A stretch of 64,000 nt of DNA from Craterilacuibacter sp. RT1T (GCF_023502145.1 NZ_JAMFLI010000011.1:1-64000); one strand, 5' to 3'. Shown: positions 48,409 through 58,524, counted from the stretch's first letter. Numbers and translations are program-made. The notes: generated by a model not told the origin, from the sequence alone.

Positions 48409-49362
48409 TCAGGCAGCCAGCGCCAGCGCATGGGTCAGCGCCTTTTGTTTGAGCTGGGCGCCCTGACCGAACCAGGCCGAATCCAGTCGGTAGTCCTGGC
48501 TGCGCGCCCGACGCTTGTGGTCAACAAACTCGGTCATGCTGTTAAGCAAGCCCCAGGCCGTGCCTCGGGTGCCGGTCAACAGCGAACCCATACCCGCGCC
48601 GCTATACAGCGCCTGCACTTGTTGCATGGCCTTGGAGGCCACGCTGTCTTCGCCTACGACCAAAGGCTCGTCCAGTACTGCACTGAAATACTGGCGGGCT
48701 TCTTCCGGGGATACCGGGCGCTGGCTGAGCTGTTTGATATTGCCGATAAAGGCTTCCCAGCCAGACAGGCCCAGCCCCAGCGCTTCCTTAACAGCTACAG
48801 GGTCGAACACCGTCGAGTGCGGCACCTTGACCGCACCGGTCTTGTCAGCCACCGCCATCTGCAGCGTGTTGTTGCACACCACGCGCAAGGAGGTGAACTG
48901 CGCAGTAGTACACAGCGTGCCGTCGCAGCTGGTGGCCAGCAGCAAATAAGCCTTCACCCGGTCACCGCCCTTGAGCAGGGTTTCCTGCCCTGTCTTGGCC
49001 AGCGCCCACAACTTGCGCCCGCCCTTCAACACGCCGGCCGTCTCCAGCTCGAAGCCACCGGCACTGACCAGATCATTATAAAAGTGCAGCACTTCATGCG
49101 GCTGCACCACCTTGTAGCGGTTGGATACGACGGACAATGGCGCCAGCGTGTCCGAGCGGTACAGTACCTTGGCGTCCGTATGCGGGCGGATATGCATGCC
49201 ACCGGGGGAGACATTGAACAGCACATCACTGTGCTCGATGGTCCAGTCCATACCGGCCTCGCGCAGCCAGGCCGACTCCGGCTGCTGCGGGGACAGCGGG
49301 TTACCCAGACCGTGCCAAGGGACTTCACCAACAAACGCCATGGTTTCGACGAGATGAGACAT
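48409..49362 (-). CDS. DUF932 (phage/plasmid-like) protein
   Basis: A 317-residue DUF932 protein. The start is the ATG at 49362 (MSHLVETMAFVGEVPWHGLG), which carries the family's N-terminal signature; a frame extension upstream has no similarity. Other blocks are FYNDLVSAGGFELETAGVL and LRVVCNNTLQMAV. The family is found in phages, plasmids and integrative elements beside recombination genes, as here; its biochemical role is not established. Confidence 0.85.
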   Translation of the reverse strand: MSHLVETMAFVGEVPWHGLGNPLSPQQPESAWLREAGMDWTIEHSDVLFNVSPGGMHIRPHTDAKVLYRSDTLAPLSVVSNRYKVVQPHEVLHFYNDLVSAGGFELETAGVLKGGRKLWALAKTGQETLLKGGDRVKAYLLLATSCDGTLCTTAQFTSLRVVCNNTLQMAVADKTGAVKVPHSTVFDPVAVKEALGLGLSGWEAFIGNIKQLSQRPVSPEEARQYFSAVLDEPLVVGEDSVASKAMQQVQALYSGAGMGSLLTGTRGTAWGLLNSMTEFVDHKRRARSQDYRLDSAWFGQGAQLKQKALTHALALAA

Positions 49363-49384
49363 AGAGCACTCCACAAAGCATAAA

Positions 49385-49403
49385 CCCCGGCACAAGGCCG
49401 GGG
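49385..49403 (-). other. GC-rich hairpin before the DUF932 gene
   Basis: Perfect 7-bp stem CCCCGGC / GCCGGGG with a five-base loop, 22 bp before the DUF932 start. It is the third such hairpin placed just upstream of a gene in this module (with 45499-45519 and 47430-47465). Confidence 0.4.
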
Positions 49404-49532
49404 CTTGGGGGAAGGAAAGCCTGTGCTTGCGCGCAGACCTTGGGTTGATTCAAGGGAGTGATATGTGTCTGAATAAATCTGGGATGCTGACGATCGACTC
49501 GCATGGCGCCCCCAGCGATGCCATCAGTCCTT

Positions 49533-50132
49533 TTAAGGTTCGCGTGCCGCGAAGTGCTGTTGCACCCATTGCTCACAGCGCTCCCATAGCGCAGGCGCTC
49601 CCCGTTTGGTGGTGGGGCCGTAGCGCTCCAGCACCTGTTCCAAGGTCACCCCGTTTTCTGTCCAGGTGCCGCCGTCGGTGCGGATATTGATCAAAAGAGG
49701 CTGCACCCGATCCAGCGCTTTGGCAAACTTGGCGTCGGCAGAAATGCTCTGCTCGAACTCCCGCCACAGCGCTAACAGCTCAGTGCCTTGCATCCCCGGT
49801 ATCATGCCAAAGAGGCGGATGGCTGCCACATCTTCCAGCACCTCCTGTGATCCCCCGGAAGAAGTCTGGTGGATAGGCATATCCCCAACATCGACCTCAA
49901 CAATGTCGTGAATCAAAAGCATTTGAATCACGCGAGAGATATCGACTTCTTCCTCGGCATAGTCCTTCAAGAGCAAGGCATACATCGCCAGATGCCAGGA
50001 GTGCTCAGCACTGTTTTCTTTGCGGCTCTGATCTAACAGCGGTGACTGCCGGATCACATTTTTAAGTTGATCAATCTCGCACAGGAAAGCGAACTGCTGG
50101 TCCAATTGGCTGGTGGGCATGTAGATTTTCAT
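49533..50132 (-). CDS. HD-domain hydrolase (YfbR/HDDC2-like)
   Basis: A 199-residue HD-domain protein. The metal ligands appear as SAEHSWHLAMYA (H), IHDIVEVDVGDMPIHQ (HD) and a later Asp in KALDRVQPL, the pattern of the HDDC2/YfbR family of 5'-nucleotidases acting on deoxynucleoside monophosphates. Substrate assignment is by family only. No strong ribosome site precedes 50132; MPTSQLDQQ at 50120 is an alternative. Given the nearby restriction genes, nucleotide depletion in defence is possible but not shown. Confidence 0.82.
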   Translation of the reverse strand: MKIYMPTSQLDQQFAFLCEIDQLKNVIRQSPLLDQSRKENSAEHSWHLAMYALLLKDYAEEEVDISRVIQMLLIHDIVEVDVGDMPIHQTSSGGSQEVLEDVAAIRLFGMIPGMQGTELLALWREFEQSISADAKFAKALDRVQPLLINIRTDGGTWTENGVTLEQVLERYGPTTKRGAPALWERCEQWVQQHFAAREP

Positions 50133-50399
50133 ATCAGGTCAAAGAGATCACCCGCACTCGACAATGGTCTCAGGGGGCGTTGTGGGCAGTAATAAAAGCA
50201 ATTGTGGCATGCTCAATTAAGCTAGCCGATTCTATCGTAACGACGCGGCTCATCCCCCTTCCCTTTCCTGCGCTACAAAGCCCCGGTGCTTAGCGCACAG
50301 CCCATCAATGACGGGCGTTTCAAGCTGGCTGCAGTCGTGGCCGTCTGGTAGACTGGTGACGATTTTGAACGATTTTCAGACAGACTTGAGCACCAAGCC

Positions 50400-50600
50400 A
50401 TGAATTCAGAACCATGGGTCACAGCCCTTGATGTTGCCCGGCATCTGGGCGTGGTGAAAGACACCGTTTACCGTTGGCGCGAGCGTAAGGGCTTGCCCGC
50501 GCACAAGATCGGCCGGCTGTGGAAGTTCCAGTTGTCAGAGGTGGACAGCTGGGTGCGTGCCGGCGGAGCCGATGACGAGGCCGGAAGCACACAAAAATAA
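50400..50600 (+). CDS. Excisionase-type helix-turn-helix protein
   Basis: A 66-residue protein with the HTH_17 fold: TALDVARHLGVVKDTVYRWR followed by the wing RLWKFQLSEVDSWVRAGG. Such proteins act as excisionases or small regulators and are often found just upstream of type I restriction genes. It lies 242 bp before hsdM and on the same strand. It could control the restriction operon; no operator is recognised. Confidence 0.8.
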   Translation: MNSEPWVTALDVARHLGVVKDTVYRWRERKGLPAHKIGRLWKFQLSEVDSWVRAGGADDEAGSTQK

Positions 50601-50842
50601 ACCCGCTGTGGGAAGATGCAACATCGCTCAGTAAGGGCAAGCGCCCAGCCCGCAGCCCTTGCCGACAGACGAAAGCGAAACCGCCAAGGCATGCTTTGCT
50701 TTGTTAACGCAACAGGCTGTCATCTATTGCGGGGCGCACCCCAGTGCCTGTTTCAGCTTCGCCCTTGCCATCACCAGCCTGTTTCTTTGCCTCGCGCCCG
50801 ATGCGTGAGCCAGACCCAACGAATTAAAACCGGATATTCACA

Positions 50843-52408
50843 ATGACAAGTATGCAACAACGTGCCGCCCTGCAACGCCAGATCTGGGCCATCGCCAACG
50901 ATGTGCGCGGTGCCGTCGATGGCTGGGATTTCAAGCAATATGTGCTGGGCACCCTGTTCTACCGCTTTATCAGCGAAAATTTCACCAGCTACATCGAAGG
51001 CGGCGACGACAGCATCCACTATGCCCGCTTCCCTGATCATGTCATTACACCTGAAATCAAAGAAGATGCCATCAAGACCAAGGGCTACTTCATCTACCCC
51101 AGCCAGCTGTTCGCCAATCTGGCCGCCAGCGCCAACAGCAACGAGAGCCTGAATACCGATCTGGCCGCCATCTTTGCCGCCATTGAAAGCTCTGCCAACG
51201 GCTACCCGTCCGAGCAGGATATCAAAGGCCTGTTTGCCGATTTCGACACCACCAGCAACCGCCTTGGCAATACGGTAAAGGATAAAAACACCCGCTTGGC
51301 CGCCGTACTCAAAGGCGTGGCCGAGCTGGACTTTGGTGATACGCATAACGGTGATTTTGAAGACAACCACATCGACCTGTTTGGCGATGCCTACGAATTC
51401 CTCATCTCCAACTATGCCGCCAACGCCGGCAAATCGGGTGGCGAGTTCTTCACTCCGCAGCATGTCTCACGGCTGATCGCGCAGCTGGCCATGCACGGGC
51501 AAACGAGCGTCAACAAGATTTACGACCCGGCCTGCGGCTCCGGTTCGCTGCTACTGCAAGCCCAAAAACACTTCGATGCCCACATTATCGAAGACGGCTT
51601 TTTCGGACAGGAACTCAACCACACCACCTACAACCTGGCGCGGATGAACATGTTCTTGCACAACATCAACTACGACAAGTTCAACATCCAGCTGGGCGAC
51701 ACGCTGATAGCCCCGCATTTTGGCGACGACAAACCCTTCGACGCCATCGTTTCCAACCCGCCCTACTCGGTGAAGTGGATAGGCAGCGACGACCCCACGC
51801 TGATCAACGACGAACGCTTTGCCCCGGCCGGCGTGCTGGCCCCCAAGTCCAAAGCCGACTTTGCCTTTGTACTGCATGCGCTGAGCTACCTCTCAAGCCG
51901 TGGCCGCGCCGCCATTGTCTGCTTCCCCGGCATCTTCTACCGGGGCGGGGCCGAGCAGAAAATCCGCCAGTATCTGGTGGACAACAACTATGTCGAAACC
52001 GTGATCTCGCTGGCACCCAACCTGTTCTTTGGCACCACCATCGCGGTGAACATTCTGGTGCTGTCCAAACACAAAACCGACACCACCACCCAGTTCATTG
52101 ATGCAAGCGGCCTGTTCAAGAAGGAAACCAATAACAACCTGCTGCTGGATACACACATCGAGCAGATCATGGCGGTGTTCGACAGCAAGGCGAATGTCGA
52201 CCACTTCGCCCGATCCATCCCGTTCGAGCAGGTGGCGGCCAACGACTACAACCTGTCAGTTAGCAGCTATGTGGAAGCGGAAGATACCCGTGAGGTGGTG
52301 GACATTGCTAAGCTCAATACCGAGCTGAAAACTACCGTTGCCAAAATCGATCAGCTTCGGAAGGACATTGATGCCATCGTTGCGGAGATTGAAGGAGAGC
52401 AGGCATGA
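50843..52408 (+). CDS. hsdM: Type I restriction-modification methyltransferase subunit HsdM
   Basis: A 521-residue N6-adenine methyltransferase of the type IC (EcoR124I) group. It has the HsdM N-terminal helical domain ([19 protein letters not shown]), SAM motif [15 protein letters not shown], and catalytic motif NPPYSVKW. Length and order match EcoR124I HsdM (520 residues). Two HsdM with one HsdS form the methylase; two HsdR add restriction. It overlaps the next gene by 4 bp (ATGA). Confidence 0.95.
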   Translation: MTSMQQRAALQRQIWAIANDVRGAVDGWDFKQYVLGTLFYRFISENFTSYIEGGDDSIHYARFPDHVITPEIKEDAIKTKGYFIYPSQLFANLAASANSNESLNTDLAAIFAAIESSANGYPSEQDIKGLFADFDTTSNRLGNTVKDKNTRLAAVLKGVAELDFGDTHNGDFEDNHIDLFGDAYEFLISNYAANAGKSGGEFFTPQHVSRLIAQLAMHGQTSVNKIYDPACGSGSLLLQAQKHFDAHIIEDGFFGQELNHTTYNLARMNMFLHNINYDKFNIQLGDTLIAPHFGDDKPFDAIVSNPPYSVKWIGSDDPTLINDERFAPAGVLAPKSKADFAFVLHALSYLSSRGRAAIVCFPGIFYRGGAEQKIRQYLVDNNYVETVISLAPNLFFGTTIAVNILVLSKHKTDTTTQFIDASGLFKKETNNNLLLDTHIEQIMAVFDSKANVDHFARSIPFEQVAANDYNLSVSSYVEAEDTREVVDIAKLNTELKTTVAKIDQLRKDIDAIVAEIEGEQA

Positions 52409-53454
52409 ACACGCAGCCAGCAGGCGAAATAATCCTGTATCAGCGCGGTGATGCGCCTGCGATTGATGTACGACTCGATGGCGACACAGTCTGGTTGAGC
52501 CAGCAGCAACTGGCAGACCTGTTTCAGACCTCGCGCACCAATGTTGTCGAGCACATCGCCAACATCTACGCAGAGGGTGAACTGAGCCAAGAGGCAACCT
52601 GTCGGGAATTCCGACAGCTTCGCACCGAGGGCACCCGCCAAGTGACGCGTGCGCTGCCGTTCTACAACCTTGACCTCATCATCTCGCTGGGTTATCGCGT
52701 CAAATCAACTATCGCCACCCAGTTCCGTATTTGGGCCACCGAACGCCTGCGTGAATACCTCGTCAAGGGTTTTACCATGGACGACGCCCGCCTGAAGAAC
52801 CTGGGTGGCGGGCTTTACTGGAAAGAGCTGCTGGATCGCATTCGCGACATCCGCTCCAGCGAAAAGGTGCTCTACCGCCAAGTGCTCGACCTCTATGCCA
52901 CCAGTGTCGATTACGACCCCAAAGCCGAGGCCAGCGCGCTGTTTTTCAAGACTGTGCAAAACAAACTGCACTACGCTGCCCACGGCCAAACGGCGGCCGA
53001 AGTAATTGCCCAGCGCGCCGATGCGGGCAAACCCTTCATGGGCTTGTTGTCCTTCTTGGGCCGTCAACCTACCAAAGCCGAAGCAGGCAATGCCAAAAAC
53101 TATCTGGATGCCAACGAACTCAAGCGCCTGAACACGCTGGTATCGGCTTACTTCGACGCAGCCGAATTCCGCGCCATGAACCACGAACCCACCTACATGC
53201 AAGATTGGCTGACGCACCTCACGCAACTGATTACCGCCATGGGCGGCAAAACCCTGCAAGGCGCGGGCAAGGTCAGCCACCAAGACGCGCTGGCGCACGC
53301 CGCAGCCGAATACGCCAAATTCCGCACCCAACAGGCCGCGCAGCCTTCCGAAGTGGAAGCGGTGTTTCTGGAAACCGTTAAACAGGCGCAGAAGAAAATA
53401 GAGGGGAAAAGCAGATCTGGCCAAGGCCGCACGAAAGGACAGCGCGATGCGTAA
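52405..53454 (+). CDS. RhuM-family protein inside the hsd operon
   Basis: A 349-residue protein of the virulence RhuM family. The conserved N-terminal winged helix region includes [20 protein letters not shown], then [18 protein letters not shown] and [18 protein letters not shown]-terminal helical region includes [18 protein letters not shown]. It overlaps hsdM by 4 bp and hsdS by 8 bp, so it is translated as part of the restriction operon. RhuM proteins are often found in defence loci, but their molecular action is not established. Confidence 0.86.
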   Translation: MNTQPAGEIILYQRGDAPAIDVRLDGDTVWLSQQQLADLFQTSRTNVVEHIANIYAEGELSQEATCREFRQLRTEGTRQVTRALPFYNLDLIISLGYRVKSTIATQFRIWATERLREYLVKGFTMDDARLKNLGGGLYWKELLDRIRDIRSSEKVLYRQVLDLYATSVDYDPKAEASALFFKTVQNKLHYAAHGQTAAEVIAQRADAGKPFMGLLSFLGRQPTKAEAGNAKNYLDANELKRLNTLVSAYFDAAEFRAMNHEPTYMQDWLTHLTQLITAMGGKTLQGAGKVSHQDALAHAAAEYAKFRTQQAAQPSEVEAVFLETVKQAQKKIEGKSRSGQGRTKGQRDA

Positions 53455-54676
53455 GATAGATTATTTGGGTAAGCTGCTGGATGGGGTTGACGTGGAGCAG
53501 ATCAAGGTGGGCGAATTAATTTCACCTCAGCGCGGGAGAAGACTCGTCAAAAGCCAATTAGAAGAAGTCGGCAGTTATGCGGTCTATCAGAACAGCATGA
53601 AACCGCTCGGCTATTACCATGAAAGTAATGCTCAATCTGGGGCAACCTTTGTGATTGTTGCCGGCGCAGCGGGCGAGATTGGTTTTAGCGATGCTCCATT
53701 CTGGGCTGCAGATGATGTCTATTTCTTCCCTGAGGCCGATGCTGTTAACAACAAATACTTGTATCACTTTCTTTTGACGAAGCATCATGAGATTTCATCT
53801 CAAGTTCGCAGGGCAAGCATTCCGCGCTTATCAATAACTGCCGTTGAAAAACTCGAAATCCCACTCCCCTGCCCAGACAACCCCAAAAAATCGCTGGAAA
53901 TCCAGGCCGAAATCGTCCGCATTCTGGACGCTTTTACCTCTCTTACCGCCGAGCTTACAGCCGAGCTTACAGCCGAGCTTACAGCACGCAAGAAACAATA
54001 CAACTACTATCGCGACCAGTTGTTGAGTTTTGAAGAGGGGGAGGTGTCGTACCTACCCATGGGTCAAGAAGGCGTCGGTGAATTCATTCGTGGAGGCGGA
54101 CTACAGAAAAAAGATTTTACGGATTCTGGCGTTGGATGCATTCACTACGGCCAAATCTATACGTACTATGGCACATATACCGAAAAGACTAAAACTTGTG
54201 TCTCACAAGAGTTTGCCAAGAAAGCGCGCAAAGCCAAATCCGGTGATTTAGTCATAGCAACAACTAGTGAGAACGACGACGATGTTTGTAAGGCTGTTGC
54301 GTGGCTAGGTAGCGAAGATATTGCAGTGAGCAGTGATGCTTGCATTTACAGACATAGTTTTAACCCGAAATTTGTTTCTTACTTTTTTCAAACAGAGAAA
54401 TTTCAACAGCAAAAAAGACAGTACATTACTGGCACAAAAGTGCGACGTGTAAATGCCGATAGTTTAGCCAAAATATTGATCCCGGTTCCTTCACAAGAAG
54501 AGCAAGCCCGCATCGTTGCCATCCTCGACAAGTTTGACACCCTGACCCACTCGATCAGCGAGGGTTTGCCGCGTGAAATCGAACTGCGTCAGAAGCAATA
54601 CGAATACTATCGCGATCTGCTGTTGAGTTTTCCCAAGACGGCAGCAGAGCCCGCACCTGCTGCCGTGGAGAAATAA
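53447..54676 (+). CDS. hsdS: Type I restriction-modification specificity subunit HsdS
   Basis: A 409-residue specificity subunit with two target-recognition domains (about residues 10-150 and 205-360), each followed by a conserved spacer helix. The central conserved region has LTAELTAELTAELTARKKQ then YNYYRDQLLSFEEGE, and the distal one RQKQYEYYRDLLLSF. The four-residue TAEL unit occurs three times. In the EcoR124 family two copies specify a 6-bp and three copies a 7-bp spacer between half-sites. The target half-sites cannot be read from sequence alone. The next gene starts 2 bp downstream. Confidence 0.93.
   Translation: MRKIDYLGKLLDGVDVEQIKVGELISPQRGRRLVKSQLEEVGSYAVYQNSMKPLGYYHESNAQSGATFVIVAGAAGEIGFSDAPFWAADDVYFFPEADAVNNKYLYHFLLTKHHEISSQVRRASIPRLSITAVEKLEIPLPCPDNPKKSLEIQAEIVRILDAFTSLTAELTAELTAELTARKKQYNYYRDQLLSFEEGEVSYLPMGQEGVGEFIRGGGLQKKDFTDSGVGCIHYGQIYTYYGTYTEKTKTCVSQEFAKKARKAKSGDLVIATTSENDDDVCKAVAWLGSEDIAVSSDACIYRHSFNPKFVSYFFQTEKFQQQKRQYITGTKVRRVNADSLAKILIPVPSQEEQARIVAILDKFDTLTHSISEGLPREIELRQKQYEYYRDLLLSFPKTAAEPAPAAVEK
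53942..53985 (+). repeat. 12-bp tandem repeats encoding TAEL in hsdS
   Basis: Three copies of CTTACAGCCGAG (first with one mismatch, C for A) plus a partial fourth, CTTACAGC. Unequal crossing-over or slippage here would change the number of TAEL units and so the spacer length of the recognised site, as shown for EcoR124I versus EcoR124/3I. Confidence 0.88.
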
Positions 54677-54677
54677 C

Positions 54678-55238
54678 ATGGACAAGATAGCTCAAGTCAA
54701 GCAACTGGTCAGCGAGATCAACCGCTTGCATCGTGATTTTTCGAATGACTTTTTCGAGACCGGAAAAGTCGAAAAGATCAACCTGTCCAGAACCATCAAG
54801 CATGTACCGCCCGCGCATATTTACCGCTACCGGCTGGCCTTGCACGAGAGCGTCAACGATTACCTGATGACGGCGGACATTGACATCAAGTACTTTTACC
54901 GCGTGAAGACGCGGGAAAGCATTGACGACAAGATCGGGCGTTTCGCCAGCCGCGAAGACCAATACCCGGTCAACAACTGGCTGAATGATATTTTTGGCGC
55001 CAGGATCATCCTGTCCGCCACTGAAATCGAAACCGTACTGGATTTGCTGGATGCGTGGCAGGATGAGCTGGGCCTGAAAAACTGGTATTTGCGCGATAAG
55101 GCCGGCTATCGCGGCCTGCATGTGTACTTCAAGAACAAGAGCAATTACTTTTTCCCGTGGGAGCTGCAAATCTGGGATGCGGCAGATATTCAAAGCAATA
55201 TCGACAACCACGAGAAGTTCAAACGCCTGTTCATGTGA
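54678..55238 (+). CDS. Small RelA/SpoT-domain nucleotide pyrophosphokinase in the hsd operon
   Basis: A 186-residue protein consisting almost only of a RelA/SpoT synthetase fold. Motifs in order: ATP-site basic stretch R75-x-K77 in YRVKTRESIDDKIGRF, metal-binding Asp104 in LNDIFGARIIL, the GTP/acceptor-site Y144-R145-x-x-H148 in GYRGLHVYF, and catalytic Glu162 in WELQIWD, then His178 in NHEKFK. All residues needed for pyrophosphate transfer appear present. It starts 2 bp after the hsdS stop and is 99 bp before hsdR, so it belongs to the restriction operon. It has no hydrolase, TGS or ACT domain. It could make (p)ppGpp/(p)ppApp or modify tRNA like toxSAS enzymes; no antitoxin gene is adjacent. 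Its role with the restriction system is not known to me. Confidence 0.88.
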   Translation: MDKIAQVKQLVSEINRLHRDFSNDFFETGKVEKINLSRTIKHVPPAHIYRYRLALHESVNDYLMTADIDIKYFYRVKTRESIDDKIGRFASREDQYPVNNWLNDIFGARIILSATEIETVLDLLDAWQDELGLKNWYLRDKAGYRGLHVYFKNKSNYFFPWELQIWDAADIQSNIDNHEKFKRLFM

Positions 55239-55337
55239 TTTTTTGCCACGGCCATTCAAAAAGCAACAAGCCGTGGCGTATCGAATCCGGCTTTAACCGT
55301 GAAGCCCACAAGGCCGGCACAACAAGGGTGAAACAGC

Positions 55338-58300
55338 ATGAGCGACTACAAGACCATCGCCGAATCGAAAAACTTTATTGTGCTTGAGAAGTACAGCAAG
55401 GACTGGAAGGTGGCGGACAGCTACCAGAGCGAGAATGCGCTAGAATGCGAGCTGATTCAGGATCTGCAAAATCAGGGCTACGAATACCTGGCCGGCCTGA
55501 ATTCTGCACAAGCCTTGCTGGCCAATGTGCGCGTGCAGCTGCAAACCCTCAATCACGTGCAGTTTCTTGATGGCGAGTGGCGGCGCTTTGTGGAAACCTT
55601 CCTGGATACGCCCAGCGACAGTATTGTCGACAAGACCCGCAAGATTCACGACAACCATATCCACGACTTTGTGTTCGACGATGGCCGTATCCAGAACATC
55701 TACTTACTGGACAAAAAGAACATCGCCCGCAACAAGGTACAGGTGATCCGCCAGTTTGAGCAGGCCGGCAGCCACGCCAACCGCTACGACGTGACGATTC
55801 TGGTCAACGGCCTGCCGCTGGTGCAGGTGGAGCTGAAAAAGCGCGGCGTAGCGATCCGCGAGGCCTTCAACCAGGTACACCGCTACAGCAAAGAAAGCTT
55901 CAACAGCCAGCATTCCTTGTTCAAGTATCTGCAGCTGTTTGTGATCTCCAACGGCACTGACAGCCGCTATTTCGCCAATACCACAGCGCGCAACAAGCAC
56001 AGCTTCGACTTCACCATGAACTGGGCGAAGGCGGATAACAGCCTGATCAAGGATCTGAAAGACTTTACCGCCACCTTCTTCCAGAAGCACACACTGCTGA
56101 ATGTACTGCTGCATTATTCGGTGTTCGATGTCAGCCATACGCTGCTGGTGATGCGTCCCTACCAGATTGCCGCTACCGAACGCATTTTGTGGAAGATCAA
56201 AAGCAGCCACCAGGCCAAAAATTGGAGCAATACCGACAGCGGCGGCTTTATCTGGCACACCACCGGCTCGGGCAAGACGCTGACCAGCTTCAAGGCAGCA
56301 CGGCTGGCGACCGAACTGGACTTTATCGACAAGGTGTTCTTCGTGGTGGACCGCAAGGATCTGGATTACCAGACCATGAAGGAATATCAGCGCTTTTCGC
56401 CGGACAGCGTGAATGGCTCGGACAGTACCGCCGGCCTCAAGCGCAACCTGGAGAAAGACGACAACAAAATCGTCGTCACCACCATCCAGAAGCTCAACAA
56501 CCTGATAAAGAACGAAGCCGAGCTGCCCATCTACGGCAAGCACGTGGTGTTCATTTTTGATGAGTGCCATCGCAGCCAGTTTGGTGAAGCGCAGAAGAAC
56601 CTGAGCAAGAAATTCAAGAGGTTTTATCAGTTTGGCTTTACCGGCACGCCGATCTTCCCGCAAAACGCTTTGGGTGCAGAAACCACCGCCAGCGTGTTTG
56701 GCCGCGAGCTGCATTCGTACGTAATCACCGATGCCATCCGCGATGAAAAAGTGCTCAAGTTCAAGGTGGATTACAACGATGTGCGACCGCAGTTCAAGGC
56801 CATCGAAACCGAGAAGGACGAAAATAAGCTGAGCGCGGCGGAAAACAAGCAGGCCTTGTTGCACCCGCAACGCATCCGAGAAATCAGCCAGTACATCCTG
56901 CACAATTTCCGCCAGAAGACCCATCGCCTGCATGCAGGGAGCAAGGGCTTCAATGCCATGTTTGCCGTGAGCAGCGTGGACGCGGCCAAGCTCTACTACG
57001 AGTGCTTCAGGGAACTACAGCAGGACAGCGACAAGAAGCTGAAAGTGGCGACCATCTTCTCGTTTGCCGCCAATGAGGCGCAGGAGGCGGTCGGCGATAT
57101 TCAGGACGAAAGTTTTGACGTGTCGGCCATGAACAGCAGCGCCAAGGAGTTCTTGAGCGCTGCCATCGCCGACTACAACGCGCTGTTCAAGACCAACTTC
57201 AGCGTGGACAGCAACGGCTTCCAGAACTATTACCGCGATCTGGCCAGGCAAGTCAAAGCCAAGGAAATTGACTTGCTGATCGTGGTGGGCATGTTCCTGA
57301 CCGGCTTTGATGCACCCTCCTTGAATACCTTGTTTGTCGACAAGAACCTGCGCTACCACGGGCTGATGCAAGCCTACTCGCGTACCAACCGCATTTTTGA
57401 CGCCACCAAGACCTTCGGCAATATCGTCACCTTCCGCGATCTGGAGCAGGCGACCATTGATGCCATCACCCTGTTTGGCGACAAGAACACCAAGAACGTG
57501 ATCCTGGAGAAGAGCTATCAGGAGTACATGCAAGGCTTTACCGATGTGGTAACAGGTGAAGCGCGCCGTGGTTTTGTCGAGGTGGTGAAGGAGCTGGAAC
57601 AGCGCTTTCCTGACCCTTCCGCCATTGAAAAAGAGTCCGACAAAAAAGCCTTTGCCAAGCTGTTTGGCGAGTATTTGCGCATCGAGAACGTGCTGCAAAA
57701 TTACGACGAATTTGCCAGCCTCAAGGCCTTGCAAAGCATCGACATGAACGACCCGCTCGCTGTTGAGGATTTCAAGGCCAAACACTATTTGAACGATGAC
57801 GAGCTGGCTGCGCTGCAGGCAACGCGTTTGCCATCCGAGCGCAAGGTTCAGGACTACCGTTCCACCTACAACGATGTACGCGATTGGCTGCGCCGGGAAA
57901 AATCTTCTGCTGAAAAAGAAAAATCCACCCTCGACTGGGACGATGTGGTGTTTGAGGTGGACCTGCTCAAATCGCAGGAAATCAATCTGGACTACATCCT
58001 GGAGCTGATTTTCGAGCACAACAAGAAGATCAAGAGCAAATCCGACCTGGTGGATGAAGTGCGCCGCATGATTCGCGCCAGTCTGGATAACCGCGCCAAG
58101 GAGGGCTTGCTGGTCGACTTTATCAATCAGACCGATCTGGATCAGATTGGTGATAAGGCCAGCGTGATTGATGCCTTCTTTACCTTTGCCCAAGCGGAGC
58201 AACTGCGTGAGGCGCAAGAACTTATCAGCGCCGAGAGCCTGAATGCAGCGGCGGCCCGGCGCTATATCAGCAACTCGTTAAAACGGGAATTTGCGAGTGA

Positions 58301-58436
58301 GAATGGCACTGAACTCAATGCCATTTTGCCCAAAATGAGCCCGCTGAACCCGCAATACCTGACCAAGAAGCAAAGCGTATTTCAAAAGATCGCCGCCTTT
58401 GTCGAGAAGTTCAAGGGCGTGGGCGGGCTGGTTTAA
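55338..58436 (+). CDS. hsdR: Type I restriction endonuclease subunit HsdR
   Basis: A 1032-residue translocase-nuclease of the EcoR124I group. The N-terminal PD-(D/E)XK site is complete: Asp151 in NRYDVTILV and Glu165-x-Lys167 in [10 protein letters not shown], the same positions as in EcoR124I. The SF2 motor has Walker [14 protein letters not shown] (Lys313), motif [15 protein letters not shown] and FGFTGTPIF, and motif VI-like [11 protein letters not shown]. The C-terminal helical domain (PF12008-like) binds the methylase core. Start has an AAGGG site 10 bases upstream. The gene appears intact, so the locus should restrict unmodified DNA. Confidence 0.95.
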   Translation: MSDYKTIAESKNFIVLEKYSKDWKVADSYQSENALECELIQDLQNQGYEYLAGLNSAQALLANVRVQLQTLNHVQFLDGEWRRFVETFLDTPSDSIVDKTRKIHDNHIHDFVFDDGRIQNIYLLDKKNIARNKVQVIRQFEQAGSHANRYDVTILVNGLPLVQVELKKRGVAIREAFNQVHRYSKESFNSQHSLFKYLQLFVISNGTDSRYFANTTARNKHSFDFTMNWAKADNSLIKDLKDFTATFFQKHTLLNVLLHYSVFDVSHTLLVMRPYQIAATERILWKIKSSHQAKNWSNTDSGGFIWHTTGSGKTLTSFKAARLATELDFIDKVFFVVDRKDLDYQTMKEYQRFSPDSVNGSDSTAGLKRNLEKDDNKIVVTTIQKLNNLIKNEAELPIYGKHVVFIFDECHRSQFGEAQKNLSKKFKRFYQFGFTGTPIFPQNALGAETTASVFGRELHSYVITDAIRDEKVLKFKVDYNDVRPQFKAIETEKDENKLSAAENKQALLHPQRIREISQYILHNFRQKTHRLHAGSKGFNAMFAVSSVDAAKLYYECFRELQQDSDKKLKVATIFSFAANEAQEAVGDIQDESFDVSAMNSSAKEFLSAAIADYNALFKTNFSVDSNGFQNYYRDLARQVKAKEIDLLIVVGMFLTGFDAPSLNTLFVDKNLRYHGLMQAYSRTNRIFDATKTFGNIVTFRDLEQATIDAITLFGDKNTKNVILEKSYQEYMQGFTDVVTGEARRGFVEVVKELEQRFPDPSAIEKESDKKAFAKLFGEYLRIENVLQNYDEFASLKALQSIDMNDPLAVEDFKAKHYLNDDELAALQATRLPSERKVQDYRSTYNDVRDWLRREKSSAEKEKSTLDWDDVVFEVDLLKSQEINLDYILELIFEHNKKIKSKSDLVDEVRRMIRASLDNRAKEGLLVDFINQTDLDQIGDKASVIDAFFTFAQAEQLREAQELISAESLNAAAARRYISNSLKREFASENGTELNAILPKMSPLNPQYLTKKQSVFQKIAAFVEKFKGVGGLV

Positions 58437-58524
58437 ATTGGATGATTTCAGCCATATAGACAGCCTTTAAGCCAAGCATAAACCATGCTTGAGCACCGGG
58501 CAGAAATGGCGTACCGGTGGGTGC

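Noticed and set aside
53942..53985. Possible CRISPR-like array
   Set aside because: Contiguous 12-bp repeats without spacers, in frame within hsdS; it encodes TAEL units. No CRISPR array was seen in the window.
55245..55277. Terminator between the RelA/SpoT gene and hsdR
   Set aside because: A 7-bp inverted repeat GCCACGG / CCGTGGC exists, but the loop is about 19 bases and no T tract follows; readthrough to hsdR is expected.
55704..56933. 409-codon minus-strand frame inside hsdR
   Set aside because: Shadow of hsdR; no recognisable domain.
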